Of a DNA stretch of 20,218 nucleotides, positions 6,186 through 12,953 are shown piece after piece. Location of the stretch: NCBI GenBank assembly GCA_034437215.1, contig DAOTVC010000160.1, forward strand, positions 1-20,218. The letters are read 5' to 3'. The notes below the pieces were generated by a model. That model did not search any database and had not been told where the DNA came from. It worked only from the letters and a program-made list of their open reading frames with translations. Source of the stretch: DAOTVC01 sp034437215 (GTDB lineage Bacteria; Chloroflexota; Anaerolineae; B4-G1; SLSP01). Position 1 is the stretch's first letter. The number at the start of each line of letters is the position of its first letter. The translations under genes and the position numbers were made by a program.

Positions 6186-7628
6186 CCCCGCCCACTCCAG
6201 CCACGGACCCGGCTGGAGCCCGATGGCGAGGGCCAGCCCGCCCAGGGCCAGCAGCGGGATCCCCATCCAGGGCGAGACGCGCACCCGCGGGGCCGGACCC
6301 GGCAGCGGTGCGAAGAGCTGCACGACGAGGGGCAGATAGTAGCCCAGCGCCAGCAGGCTGTTGGCCAGAAAGAGGGCCACGCCCGCGTAGACCAGGCCGT
6401 CGCGCGCGGGCAGGCTCTCCGCCAGGATGAACCACTTGGCCGCGAAGCCCGCCAGCGGTGGGAGCCCGGCCAAGCCTGCCAGCGCCACGCCGAAGGTCAG
6501 GGCCGCCAGGGGCAGCTGTGCCGCCGTGCCGCGCAGCTGCGCTACCAACGTCGTATCGAAGTAGAAGTGACAGATCCCCTTGCTCAGGAAGGCCAGCCCC
6601 TTGAGAACCGCGTGCACGAGCAGCAAAAAGAAGCCCGCGCTCACCGCCGCCGGCAGGTCGTAGCGCAGCCCCACCCCCAGGGCGAACATCACGTAGCCCG
6701 TCTGGGCGATGGAGGAGTAGGCCAGCAGCCGCTTGGTGTGGCGCTGCACGAGCGCCAGCCCGTTCCCCAGCGTCATATTGAGCACGGAGAGCCCCATGAA
6801 GAGCAGGCCCAGATCACGGGCGGGGAAGCCCAGCCCCAGGGCGACCCGCAACAGCACGACCAGCGTGCTCTTGGAGACGACGCCTGCCAGGAGCGCGCTG
6901 ACACTGCTGGGCGCCCGCCCGTAAGCATCGGGCAGCCAGGTGTGCAGGGGAACGATCCCGCTCTTGAGGCTCAGGCCCACGACCAGGCAGGCGATTCCCG
7001 CGCGCCCCCACGCGCCCTGCGCCGCCGCGAGGGAGAGCGCCACCTGCCCCGTCTCCCGGTAGACGGCGGCGACGCCCAGCAGCATCGTCAGGGTGGCGGC
7101 GCTGCCCAGAATGAGGTACTTGAAGCCCGCCTCGATGGCGGTGTCGGTGTGGCGGCGGAAGGCGACGAGCACGTAGGTCGTCACACTCATCAGTTCGCAG
7201 AAGAGGTAGAGGTTGAAGAGGTCGGTGGTCCACAGCATCCCCAGGAGGCCCAGCACCATCAGGAGGAGCAGCGGGTAGTAGGTGACGTACCGGCTATCCC
7301 GCGCCATGTAGCGACCGGAGTAGAGGGCGATGCAGAGCGCCAGCCCCAGGGTAAGGGCAGCGAGCACCACCCCGCCGGGCGTCGCCTGCAAGCGGACGCC
7401 GCCGAGACCTGTGCTGCCCCACGTGGGGAGCGGCCCCCCCGCCAGGAGCGCGGCGCGGGTCAGAGCGAAGGCGGGCACCAGGAGGAGCAGCCCACCGCCA
7501 CAGGCCAGCGCCGTCAGCAGCGCCAGCAGCGCGTTGCCGGCACGGGCCACCCGCCCCAGCAGACCCAGGACGAAGGCCCAGAGCGCCACCCAGAGGAGCG
7601 GCAGAGCCACCCAGAGATCGCCCGTCAT
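6165..7628 (-). CDS. NuoN-like antiporter subunit of group 4 hydrogenase
   Basis: A polytopic proton (or sodium) channel subunit of 487 residues with about 14 hydrophobic helices. The essential residues of the family are visible: Glu145 in 'FCELMSVTTYVL', Lys222 in 'SLKSGIVPLHTWLPDA' and Lys253 in 'VSKSTL', with 'KRLLAYSSIAQTGY' further on. The ATG at 7628 has GGAGG nine nt upstream and overlaps the stop of the NuoM-like gene as ATGA, so translation is probably coupled; a TTG two codons upstream is also possible. Of the antiporter subunits here it lies closest in gene order to the catalytic genes, as NuoN is in position in complex I. Its C-terminus is written by heptamer repeats. Confidence 0.91.
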   Translation of the reverse strand: MTGDLWVALPLLWVALWAFVLGLLGRVARAGNALLALLTALACGGGLLLLVPAFALTRAALLAGGPLPTWGSTGLGGVRLQATPGGVVLAALTLGLALCIALYSGRYMARDSRYVTYYPLLLLMVLGLLGMLWTTDLFNLYLFCELMSVTTYVLVAFRRHTDTAIEAGFKYLILGSAATLTMLLGVAAVYRETGQVALSLAAAQGAWGRAGIACLVVGLSLKSGIVPLHTWLPDAYGRAPSSVSALLAGVVSKSTLVVLLRVALGLGFPARDLGLLFMGLSVLNMTLGNGLALVQRHTKRLLAYSSIAQTGYVMFALGVGLRYDLPAAVSAGFFLLLVHAVLKGLAFLSKGICHFYFDTTLVAQLRGTAAQLPLAALTFGVALAGLAGLPPLAGFAAKWFILAESLPARDGLVYAGVALFLANSLLALGYYLPLVVQLFAPLPGPAPRVRVSPWMGIPLLALGGLALAIGLQPGPWLEWAGWLGAGY

Positions 7629-9094
7629 GGCCAATTTCCTCCCAACAGCAGCGGGAGCTCCCGCGCGACCCAGTCGAAGAGGGGGCCCGGGAAGAGCCCC
7701 TCGACCACCAGCAGCACGGTGAGGGCCAACGTGGAGAGGAGCATCGCGGGCGGAAGGCGCCCTACGGTCAGCCCTGCGGGACGCTCACCCAGAAAGATAC
7801 GCCCGACGAAGCGCAGGGCATAGACCACGGTCAGCAGCGAGCCGAAGACGGTGAGCACCGAAAGCCCCAGGTGCGCCGTCTCGAAGCCGCCGGAGAAGAT
7901 CATCCACTCGCTGTTGAAGATACCCAGCGGCGGCATGCCGGCGATGCCCAACGCGCCGATCGCCGCACAGGCGGTGACCGCCGGCAGGGCGCTTCCCAGC
8001 CCGCCCAGGGCGTCGAGGCGGCGGCGCTCCGTGGCGCGAATCACCAGCCCCGTTACCATAAAGAGCAGCGCCTTGACGATGGCGTGGTAGACTACCTGAA
8101 GCGTGGCGCCCTCGACCCCCGCGCGGGTCAGCGTCCCCAGGCCGAAGAGGATGTAGCCCATCTGGCTGACGCTGGAGTAGGCGATGATGCGTTTGACGTC
8201 CCTCTCGGCCAGCGCCATCAGCGCGCCGTAGATCTCGGAGAACAGCCCGGCGACCATCAAGGGGACGGAGAAGGGCAAGAGCTGCGCTCGCGAGAAGAAG
8301 CTGAAGGGGAAACGGAGGATGCCGTAGGTGCCCATACTGAGCATGGCTGCTGCCAGCATGATCGTGACGGGCATGGGCGCCACGGTGTGCGCGTCGGGGA
8401 GCCAGATGTGGAGGGGGAAGATGGCCATCTTGACGCAGAAGCCCACGAAGAAGAGGGTCAGCACCGTCGTCGCCAGCCCCGGATCGAGCACCCACTCCTC
8501 TGTCCGGAGCGCGGTTAGGCTGTCGCTGCCCGTGACATCGTAGAGGACGAGCAACCCCACCAGCACCATGAGCGAGCCCAGGTGGGTAAAGATGAAGTAC
8601 TTGAGGGCGATGGCATCCCGGCGTTCGCCGTCACCCCAGACGAGGATGAGCAGGCACGAAGCGATGAGCATCAGCTCCCAGAAGACGTAGAAGAGGAAGA
8701 GGTCGTCGGCCAGGGTAGTGCCCGACATGCCCACGCCGAAGAGTAGAAGCAGGCCGTAGAAGTAGCCGCTGCGTGCGTCGACGTGGTGGTAGCCCCAGCC
8801 GTAGACGATGGCTACCAGGGTGACCGCCGCCTCGGTAACCAGGAAGGGGAGCGTCAGCCAGTCGACCCGCAGGCGGAGCTGGATGCCCGCCGCCGGAATC
8901 CAGGAGCGGGCGATCACCGGTTCCTGCCCGCCGTAGAGCGCCGGGAGCAGGGCGAAGACGGCGGCCAGCGTCAGAGCTGCGCTGCCGCCCGCGATCCAGC
9001 CGGCGGCACGCGCCCCCCGTTCCCGCAAAAGCACCAGCAGCAGCGCCGTCGCGATGGGCAGGCCCACAATGGCTATCAGCAAGAAGGGTTCCAT
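7625..9094 (-). CDS. NuoM-like antiporter subunit of group 4 hydrogenase
   Basis: A membrane ion-translocating subunit of 489 residues, normal length, with about 14 helices. Conserved functional residues are Glu140 in 'FWELMLIASCLL', Lys222 in 'CVKMAIFPLHIWLPDAHTVAP' (split here by numbering only), Lys301 in 'DVKRIIAYSSVSQMGY', and the His337/Lys341 region 'VVYHAIVKALLF'. This is the canonical MrpD/NuoM proton-pathway set. The ATG at 9094 is preceded by GGGGAG eight nt upstream. It lies between the NuoL-like and NuoN-like genes, keeps the L-M-N order of complex I operons, and overlaps the next gene by 4 bp. Confidence 0.93.
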   Translation of the reverse strand: MEPFLLIAIVGLPIATALLLVLLRERGARAAGWIAGGSAALTLAAVFALLPALYGGQEPVIARSWIPAAGIQLRLRVDWLTLPFLVTEAAVTLVAIVYGWGYHHVDARSGYFYGLLLLFGVGMSGTTLADDLFLFYVFWELMLIASCLLILVWGDGERRDAIALKYFIFTHLGSLMVLVGLLVLYDVTGSDSLTALRTEEWVLDPGLATTVLTLFFVGFCVKMAIFPLHIWLPDAHTVAPMPVTIMLAAAMLSMGTYGILRFPFSFFSRAQLLPFSVPLMVAGLFSEIYGALMALAERDVKRIIAYSSVSQMGYILFGLGTLTRAGVEGATLQVVYHAIVKALLFMVTGLVIRATERRRLDALGGLGSALPAVTACAAIGALGIAGMPPLGIFNSEWMIFSGGFETAHLGLSVLTVFGSLLTVVYALRFVGRIFLGERPAGLTVGRLPPAMLLSTLALTVLLVVEGLFPGPLFDWVARELPLLLGGNWP

Positions 9095-9146
9095 AGTCTA
9101 TTCTCCCCGTTCACTTCTCACGACTCTCTTTTCCCTTCTCACCAGC

Positions 9147-10565
9147 CTAGTACAGCACCCAAAAGAGGGCCAGAACCAGGCAGGCGATCAGCCACCAGAG
9201 ATTAGCCCGCAGCCGTCCGGAGTGCCAGCGGCGCAGACGAGCGCTCCCGGCCAGCACACCGCGTGCCACGGTGTGGAAGAGCCCCTCCAGTCCCCCTTCC
9301 ACCGCGCCGTAGGTCTCCTCGGTGACGGCGACCGTCCGCTGCGTGAGACTCTCCAGGCCCTCACCGAGCGTACCACGTTCGACGTGCGTATAGAGCCAGC
9401 GCGCCAACCCACCCAGACCGGTGCTCATCCCTCCCACGAGCCGTTCCAGCCCCCCGGTCTCCACACCCGCGTAGATCCAGCGCGCCAACCGGCGCAGGCT
9501 GCCGTCCCACGCCGGCTCCCGGGCGGGCGCGCGCTCGGTCACCGCCTCCGTGCGCCCGGAGCGCAGGTAGAGGGGCAGCCGAATCGCGCTCAGCGCCAGC
9601 AGCCCCCACCACGCGATCCGCGCCTCGAGCAGAAGGGCGAGAGACCAGACCAGGCTGTGCAGGAGGGCGGTGAGCCGGACAGCACGCAGCGCCGGGTCGG
9701 GGTAGCGCCAGAGTGCCCACGCCGTGATCGCGCCGGAGGCCAGGCCCGCACCGAGCAGGGCAGTCCGGAGAAGCGGGTTCGCCGCCGGGAGAGGCGCGAC
9801 GCGGTAGAGGAGGTAGAGGCCCAGGTTAGGCATCAGTGTGGCGTAGAGCCAGGCGTGGACGGCCCGGGAGGACAGCGCCCCGGGCCGCATCCAGGTGTGG
9901 AAGGGCCAGAGCCCGAGTTTGACGGCCACGGCCAGAAAGAAGCCGCCGACCACCCAGGTGCCGGCGGCGCCCTCCAGAGCGGCGAAGTTCGCCAGGGCCG
10001 GGGCGATCTCCAGCGTGCCGGCCCTGCCCAGCAGCAGAACCGCGATGAGCATTCCGGCGTCCCCGAAGCGCAGCAGGACGTAGACGTGGGTCGCCTGCCC
10101 GACCCGGTCGCGCCCGGTTCCCGCCAGCAGCGGGGCACCGGCGATGCAGAGACCGGCAACCTCCAGGGCCGCGTAGCGCAGCAGGAAGTGGTCCGCCAGA
10201 AAGGCCAGGTTTCCTGCCATGAGGGCCAGGAGCACCACGGCGCCGGTGCGCCCGCGCACCCCCGGGCCGGCAGTGGGCAGCAGAAAAAGAGCAGCGGCCG
10301 CGAGGGCGGTCGCTGCGACGCTGTAGAGACTCGTGGCTCCCAGGCTCAGCCGCAGGGCACCAGCGGTCGGCAACCAGGTCACAGAGAAGGGGGTCGTTTG
10401 TCCGGCGAAGGGAAGCAGTCCCAGCGCGCACAGTGCGACGCTTCCCGCCGTCAGGCCCACGGCCCGCCGGACGCCTCCCGGCGGACCGTCCTCCATGAGG
10501 ATCAGCCAGATACTCATAGCGATAGGCATCCCCAGGACGCCGATGAGCAGCATAACCGGTATCAC
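9147..10565 (-). CDS. Degenerate NuoL-like antiporter subunit with amphipathic C-terminal tail
   Basis: Membrane protein of 472 residues from the chosen GTG (10565), four bp after the NuoK-like stop; an ATG at 10601 would add 12 residues of poor character. About 11 helices precede a long polar tail and one last helix. Glu135 ('ALEVAG') and Lys216 ('VAVKLGLWPFHTWM') of the antiporter fold are kept. The usual 'KRxxAYS' block is missing, as are several helices expected after it. Residues about 339-453 are amphipathic, with a twofold motif 'LARWIYAGVETGGLE' / 'LARWLYTHVERGTLG', then 'RRWHSGRLRANL' and a terminal helix, reminiscent of the lateral-helix and last-helix end of NuoL and MbhH proteins. 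It is likely the distal pump subunit, structurally reduced; ion transport by it is uncertain. Confidence 0.78.
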   Translation of the reverse strand: MIPVMLLIGVLGMPIAMSIWLILMEDGPPGGVRRAVGLTAGSVALCALGLLPFAGQTTPFSVTWLPTAGALRLSLGATSLYSVAATALAAAALFLLPTAGPGVRGRTGAVVLLALMAGNLAFLADHFLLRYAALEVAGLCIAGAPLLAGTGRDRVGQATHVYVLLRFGDAGMLIAVLLLGRAGTLEIAPALANFAALEGAAGTWVVGGFFLAVAVKLGLWPFHTWMRPGALSSRAVHAWLYATLMPNLGLYLLYRVAPLPAANPLLRTALLGAGLASGAITAWALWRYPDPALRAVRLTALLHSLVWSLALLLEARIAWWGLLALSAIRLPLYLRSGRTEAVTERAPAREPAWDGSLRRLARWIYAGVETGGLERLVGGMSTGLGGLARWLYTHVERGTLGEGLESLTQRTVAVTEETYGAVEGGLEGLFHTVARGVLAGSARLRRWHSGRLRANLWWLIACLVLALFWVLY

Positions 10566-10569
10566 GCGC

Positions 10570-10893
10570 TCACCCCCACAGCCGCCGCAGGTCGTCCACA
10601 TCCCCGCTGGGGTAGTGGCGGAAGACGTTGACGATCAAGGCCAGCGCCACGGCGATCACTACCGCCTCCACGATCAGGGCCGAGAGCACCATCGTCTGCG
10701 CGAAGTGGAGGTCGCCCTGCAAGTGTCCGACCAGGACCAGGCTCAGCGTCACGCCCTGGAGCATCAGCTTCAGGCCGATCACCTGCCGGATCACGTTGCG
10801 CCGGAGCAGCAGGCAGAGCAGTCCCAGCGCGAAGAGGGCGGGGCCGGCGGCGCTGAGCAGGGTCGTGAGCCGGGGCGTCAGAACCACGTGCAC
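10570..10893 (-). CDS. NuoK/MrpC-like small membrane subunit
   Basis: 107 residues with three helices (about 10-30, 35-57, 68-90). 'RNVIRQVIGLKLMLQGVTL' aligns with the second helix of NuoK, and Glu76 in 'IVEAVVIAVAL' matches the conserved third-helix Glu. The second-helix position that is Glu in NuoK appears to be Lys42. I chose GTG 10893: GGAGGAG lies eight nt upstream, and the start overlaps the end of the MbhE-like gene by 16 bp. The longer frame upstream (to 11112) is an out-of-phase reading of that gene. NuoK/MbhG proteins form part of the central proton path between NuoH and the antiporters. Confidence 0.88.
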   Translation of the reverse strand: MHVVLTPRLTTLLSAAGPALFALGLLCLLLRRNVIRQVIGLKLMLQGVTLSLVLVGHLQGDLHFAQTMVLSALIVEAVVIAVALALIVNVFRHYPSGDVDDLRRLWG

Positions 10894-11126
10894 AGATCGC
10901 TCTCCTCCTCCCGTTGGCCCGGAAGGATGGCTGCGACGCCCGTGGCGCCGGCAAAGATCAGGGCGACCTGGGCCAGCAGGTCCAGGCCGCGCTGCTGCCA
11001 GAACCAGCCGCGGAAGCCGTCCGGCGCCTCGGCGGGCGCCCGCTGCATCTGCTGCCGTCCCCAGAAGAAGCCCATCAGCAGCAGGATGGCCAGCACGAGC
11101 AGGCCCATCCAACGTTCACGATGCAT
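10878..11126 (-). CDS. MbhE-like small membrane subunit
   Basis: 82 residues with an N-terminal helix (7-22), a polar middle and a second helix (49-69). The sequence 'RGLDLLAQVALIFAGATGVAAIL' resembles the 'RGFDTLGE' helix of MbhE and the C-terminal part of MrpA/MnhB-type proteins. It lies between MbhD/NuoJ-like and NuoK-like genes, the order seen in Mrp and Mbh systems. The ATG at 11126 has a GGAG about 10 nt upstream that is itself part of an AYTGCGT-family heptamer. The likely role is structural, in the membrane module. The family call is from pattern memory and is less certain than for the larger subunits. Confidence 0.72.
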   Translation of the reverse strand: MHRERWMGLLVLAILLLMGFFWGRQQMQRAPAEAPDGFRGWFWQQRGLDLLAQVALIFAGATGVAAILPGQREEESDLCTWF

Positions 11127-11135
11127 AGGTTGTAT

Positions 11136-11167
11136 ACTCCGTATTGCGTACTTCGTAATGCGTATCA
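11136..11167. repeat. ATTGCGT-family heptamer array
   Basis: Four 7-bp units: ACTCCGT, ATTGCGT, ACTTCGT, AATGCGT, then a partial ATCAG. The family matches the array at 17117-17144 read on the other strand. It fills the front of the 95-bp gap between the MbhD-like and MbhE-like genes. The rest of the gap is AT-rich. Confidence 0.72.
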
Positions 11168-11221
11168 GAAACGGGATTCACGGATCCGAACATCAAACGA
11201 TAACTATACCATATATCAACC

Positions 11222-11509
11222 TTATTGACCAGGGTTGCCGTCCTCAGCGTAGGGCGAGGGGGAAGTTCTGCTCGACTCAATCAGGCTGATGGTGATGATA
11301 AAGAGGACGCTGAGCAGGCCGGCGCCGACGCTCAATTCGAAACCCCCGGCGTAGGGAGCGCCCAGGAGGAAGAAGAGGACCGCCAGCACGACACTGCTGC
11401 CCCCCAGGGCGACCGCCGCGCGGATCAGATTCCGGCTGAAGACCGCGAGGAGCGCGCAGCCCCCCAGCGCCAAAACGAGCAGCGTACAGAGCAGTTCGAG
11501 TCTATTCAT
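11222..11509 (-). CDS. MbhD/NuoJ-like membrane subunit, first gene of hydrogenase operon
   Basis: 95 residues with three helices (about 5-24, 28-50, 57-78). 'FSRNLIRAAVALGGSS' and 'LGAPYAGGFELSVGAGLLSVLF' match the MbhD/NuoJ pattern, in which the 'AxD...E..VGAG' segment holds a conserved Glu (Glu58 here). Together with the next gene it probably equals a split NuoJ. I chose ATG 11509, which follows GGAG by five nt; the longer frame to 11599 has no such site and is compositionally unlike protein. As the most upstream gene of the operon it should lie next to the operon promoter. The minus strand has a good -35-like TTGACT (11669-11664) but no convincing -10. Confidence 0.8.
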   Translation of the reverse strand: MNRLELLCTLLVLALGGCALLAVFSRNLIRAAVALGGSSVVLAVLFFLLGAPYAGGFELSVGAGLLSVLFIITISLIESSRTSPSPYAEDGNPGQ

Positions 11510-11730
11510 CAAATCTCCAGTTAAATCCCAAAACCCTTCGCGTTGCGAAAGCGTTCTCCTGTGCCATGGTGGCCGTGTGACAGCTAGATTGTAAGCCACG
11601 AGGTGAAAATCGTGGTCGGAGGTTAGCGTCTCCCCTCTGATAAGGTAACATAGGAGAGGGAGAAGTCAACACAGGTAGAGTGACGATGCCACCGAGGATA
11701 CAGCCCGGCTACACCACAGCGTCCCGTCAA

Positions 11731-11884
11731 CTCCCCAGCGCGCACAAGTGTGTTGGTAGTAAGGCACGTAGGCGTTAGCCGGAGTGCCGTTCGACGCGAC
11801 TCCGCTGCGCTCCGTCGCTGACTACGAACCGCGCATCCTACGCTACGGGGCGGCGCCCGCTAAAGCGGCTTGGACCGTCCCGCA
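11731..11884. repeat. Long direct repeat, copy A (154 bp)
   Basis: Starts CTCCCCAGCGCGCACAAG and ends GGACCGTCCCGCA. It is nearly identical to 12050-12227 apart from a few substitutions and a 24-bp insert in the other copy. It contains the palindrome CCGCTAAAGCGG. No ORF is supported on either strand. Between the copies (11885-12049) lie perfect hairpins: AGACCGGCGAT/ATCGCCGGTCT, CCCCC/GGGGG, and AGCCTGCT/AGCAGGCT. Confidence 0.85.
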
Positions 11885-12049
11885 CGGGTAGCCCCCTTCA
11901 GGGGGCGCTGCTTCTAGACCGGCGATTCATCGCCGGTCTCCGCGGACGCCCGATTTTCACGCCGTCAACGTCATCCTGAGCACCCGCCCTGGGATACGCC
12001 CGCCCCGGAATGAATTCCAGGGCTGCCATACCAAGCCTGCTCAAGCAGG

Positions 12050-12227
12050 CTCCCCAGCGCGTACAAGTGTGCTGGTAGTAAGGCACGTAGGCGTTAGCCG
12101 GAGTGCCGTTCGACGCGACTCCCCCTCGACGGACTCGGGGCAGGCTGCTGCGCTCCGTCGCTGACTACGAACCTCGCATCCTACACTACGTAGCGGCGCC
12201 CGCTAAAGCGGCTTGGACCGTCCCGCA
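12050..12227. repeat. Long direct repeat, copy B (178 bp) with 24-bp insert
   Basis: Second copy of the 11731-11884 repeat. It differs by the insertion at 12123-12146, which is the dispersed repeat also found at 5712-5736. The flanks match copy A base for base on both sides of the insert. Confidence 0.85.
12122..12146. repeat. 25-bp dispersed repeat, copy 2
   Basis: CCCCTCGACGGACTCGGGG followed by CAGGCT; one mismatch to 5712-5736. It lies within copy B of the direct repeat and is absent from copy A at the same place, so copy A shows the empty site. Confidence 0.82.
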
Positions 12228-12256
12228 ATGGAAGTCGAAAGCGCTGTCTGGTGCCT

Positions 12257-12305
12257 GATCCCCAATCCCCAATCCCCAATCCCTGATCCCCAATCCCCGA
12301 TCCCC
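12257..12305. repeat. CCCCAAT heptamer array (7 units)
   Basis: Seven 7-bp units: GATCCCC, AATCCCC twice, AATCCCT, GATCCCC, AATCCCC, GATCCCC. Its complement is the ATTGGGG family at 1254-1281. The minus strand is a strong G-quadruplex candidate. The adjoining GCTTCCGTAGCAT (12310-12322) is the reverse complement of ATGCTACGGAAGC at 1295-1307, next to the other array. The rest of 12306-12461 shows no further gene. Confidence 0.85.
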
Positions 12306-12461
12306 GCCTGCTTCCGTAGCATAAAAAGATTCTCCGGTAAGTCAACCACCTCTTCCGCCCTTGCCTCCGGTCCATTTCCGGTTACGATGCAGGGGATTTT
12401 GTGACCCGGGCCAGCCTTCGTACGTCGTACTCTGTGAACAGGGAGGAAAAGGAGTTGCACC

Positions 12462-12953
12462 ATCGACGCTGACGAGCTCTTCACGGCGCTCTTTGCCGAG
12501 TACGAGCGTCCCATCTGCTCCTATCTCACCCGGCTGACGGGGGATGGGGAGCGGGCGCAGGATCTGGCCCAGGAGACCTTCGTGCGGGCCTACCGGGCGC
12601 TGCAGCGGGAGGAGCGCTGGGAGAATCCCCGCGCCTGGCTCTACCGGGTGGCCTCCCACCTGGCGACGGACGACTACCGGCGGCGGCGCCTCTTCGTCTG
12701 GCTGCCCCTCTGGGAGAGCGACGGGCGGGAGGAGGGGCCGGAGGAGGCGGTCGTGGAGCGGGTGGCGGTGCGCCGCGCCCTGCGCGTCCTGCCGCCCCGC
12801 TACCGCATCCCGCTGGTGCTCTACACCTACCGGGAGTGGTCGGTGGCGGAGATCGCCAAGACGCTGGAGCTCTCGGAGAGCGCGGTGAAGATGCGCCTCT
12901 GCCGGGCGCGGGAGATGTTCCGCGCCTTTTACGAAGGGGAGGAGGAAGGATGA
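12462..12953 (+). CDS. ECF-type RNA polymerase sigma factor, apparent AUC start
   Basis: 163 residues. Residues about 10-75 are sigma region 2, with 'DLAQETFVRAYRAL' (34-47) and 'NPRAWLYRVASHLATDDYRRRR' following. Residues about 99-152 are region 4 with the helix-turn-helix 'WSVAEIAKTLELSESAVKMRL'. The protein directs RNA polymerase to a special promoter set. The frame is open from 12438 but contains no ATG, GTG or TTG until GTG 12582, which would remove most of region 2. The codon where homologues would start (before 'DADELFTALF') is ATC at 12462, and GGAG lies seven nt upstream. So the start is a rare AUC, a start-codon mutation, or a sequence error. Its end overlaps the anti-sigma gene as ATGA. 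Confidence 0.85.
   Translation: MDADELFTALFAEYERPICSYLTRLTGDGERAQDLAQETFVRAYRALQREERWENPRAWLYRVASHLATDDYRRRRLFVWLPLWESDGREEGPEEAVVERVAVRRALRVLPPRYRIPLVLYTYREWSVAEIAKTLELSESAVKMRLCRAREMFRAFYEGEEEG

Noticed and set aside
6567..7823. 418-codon plus-strand frame across the NuoN-like gene
   Set aside because: Low-complexity Q, R, H and E composition, typical of an antisense reading of a membrane protein gene.
9054..10631. 525-codon plus-strand frame across the NuoL-like gene
   Set aside because: Same antisense artefact; no motif or start signal.
1778..11509. Ordinary NADH dehydrogenase (complex I)
   Set aside because: NuoE, NuoF and NuoG are absent and the NuoD-like and NuoB-like subunits have hydrogenase-type cysteine motifs.
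11538..11575. Sigma54 promoter upstream of the hydrogenase operon
   Set aside because: TGGCAC is present on the minus strand but the GG-to-GC spacing is 11, not the required 10.
11731..12227. CRISPR array
   Set aside because: Only two long copies with a single intervening segment; no short regular repeats or uniform spacers, and no cas genes.
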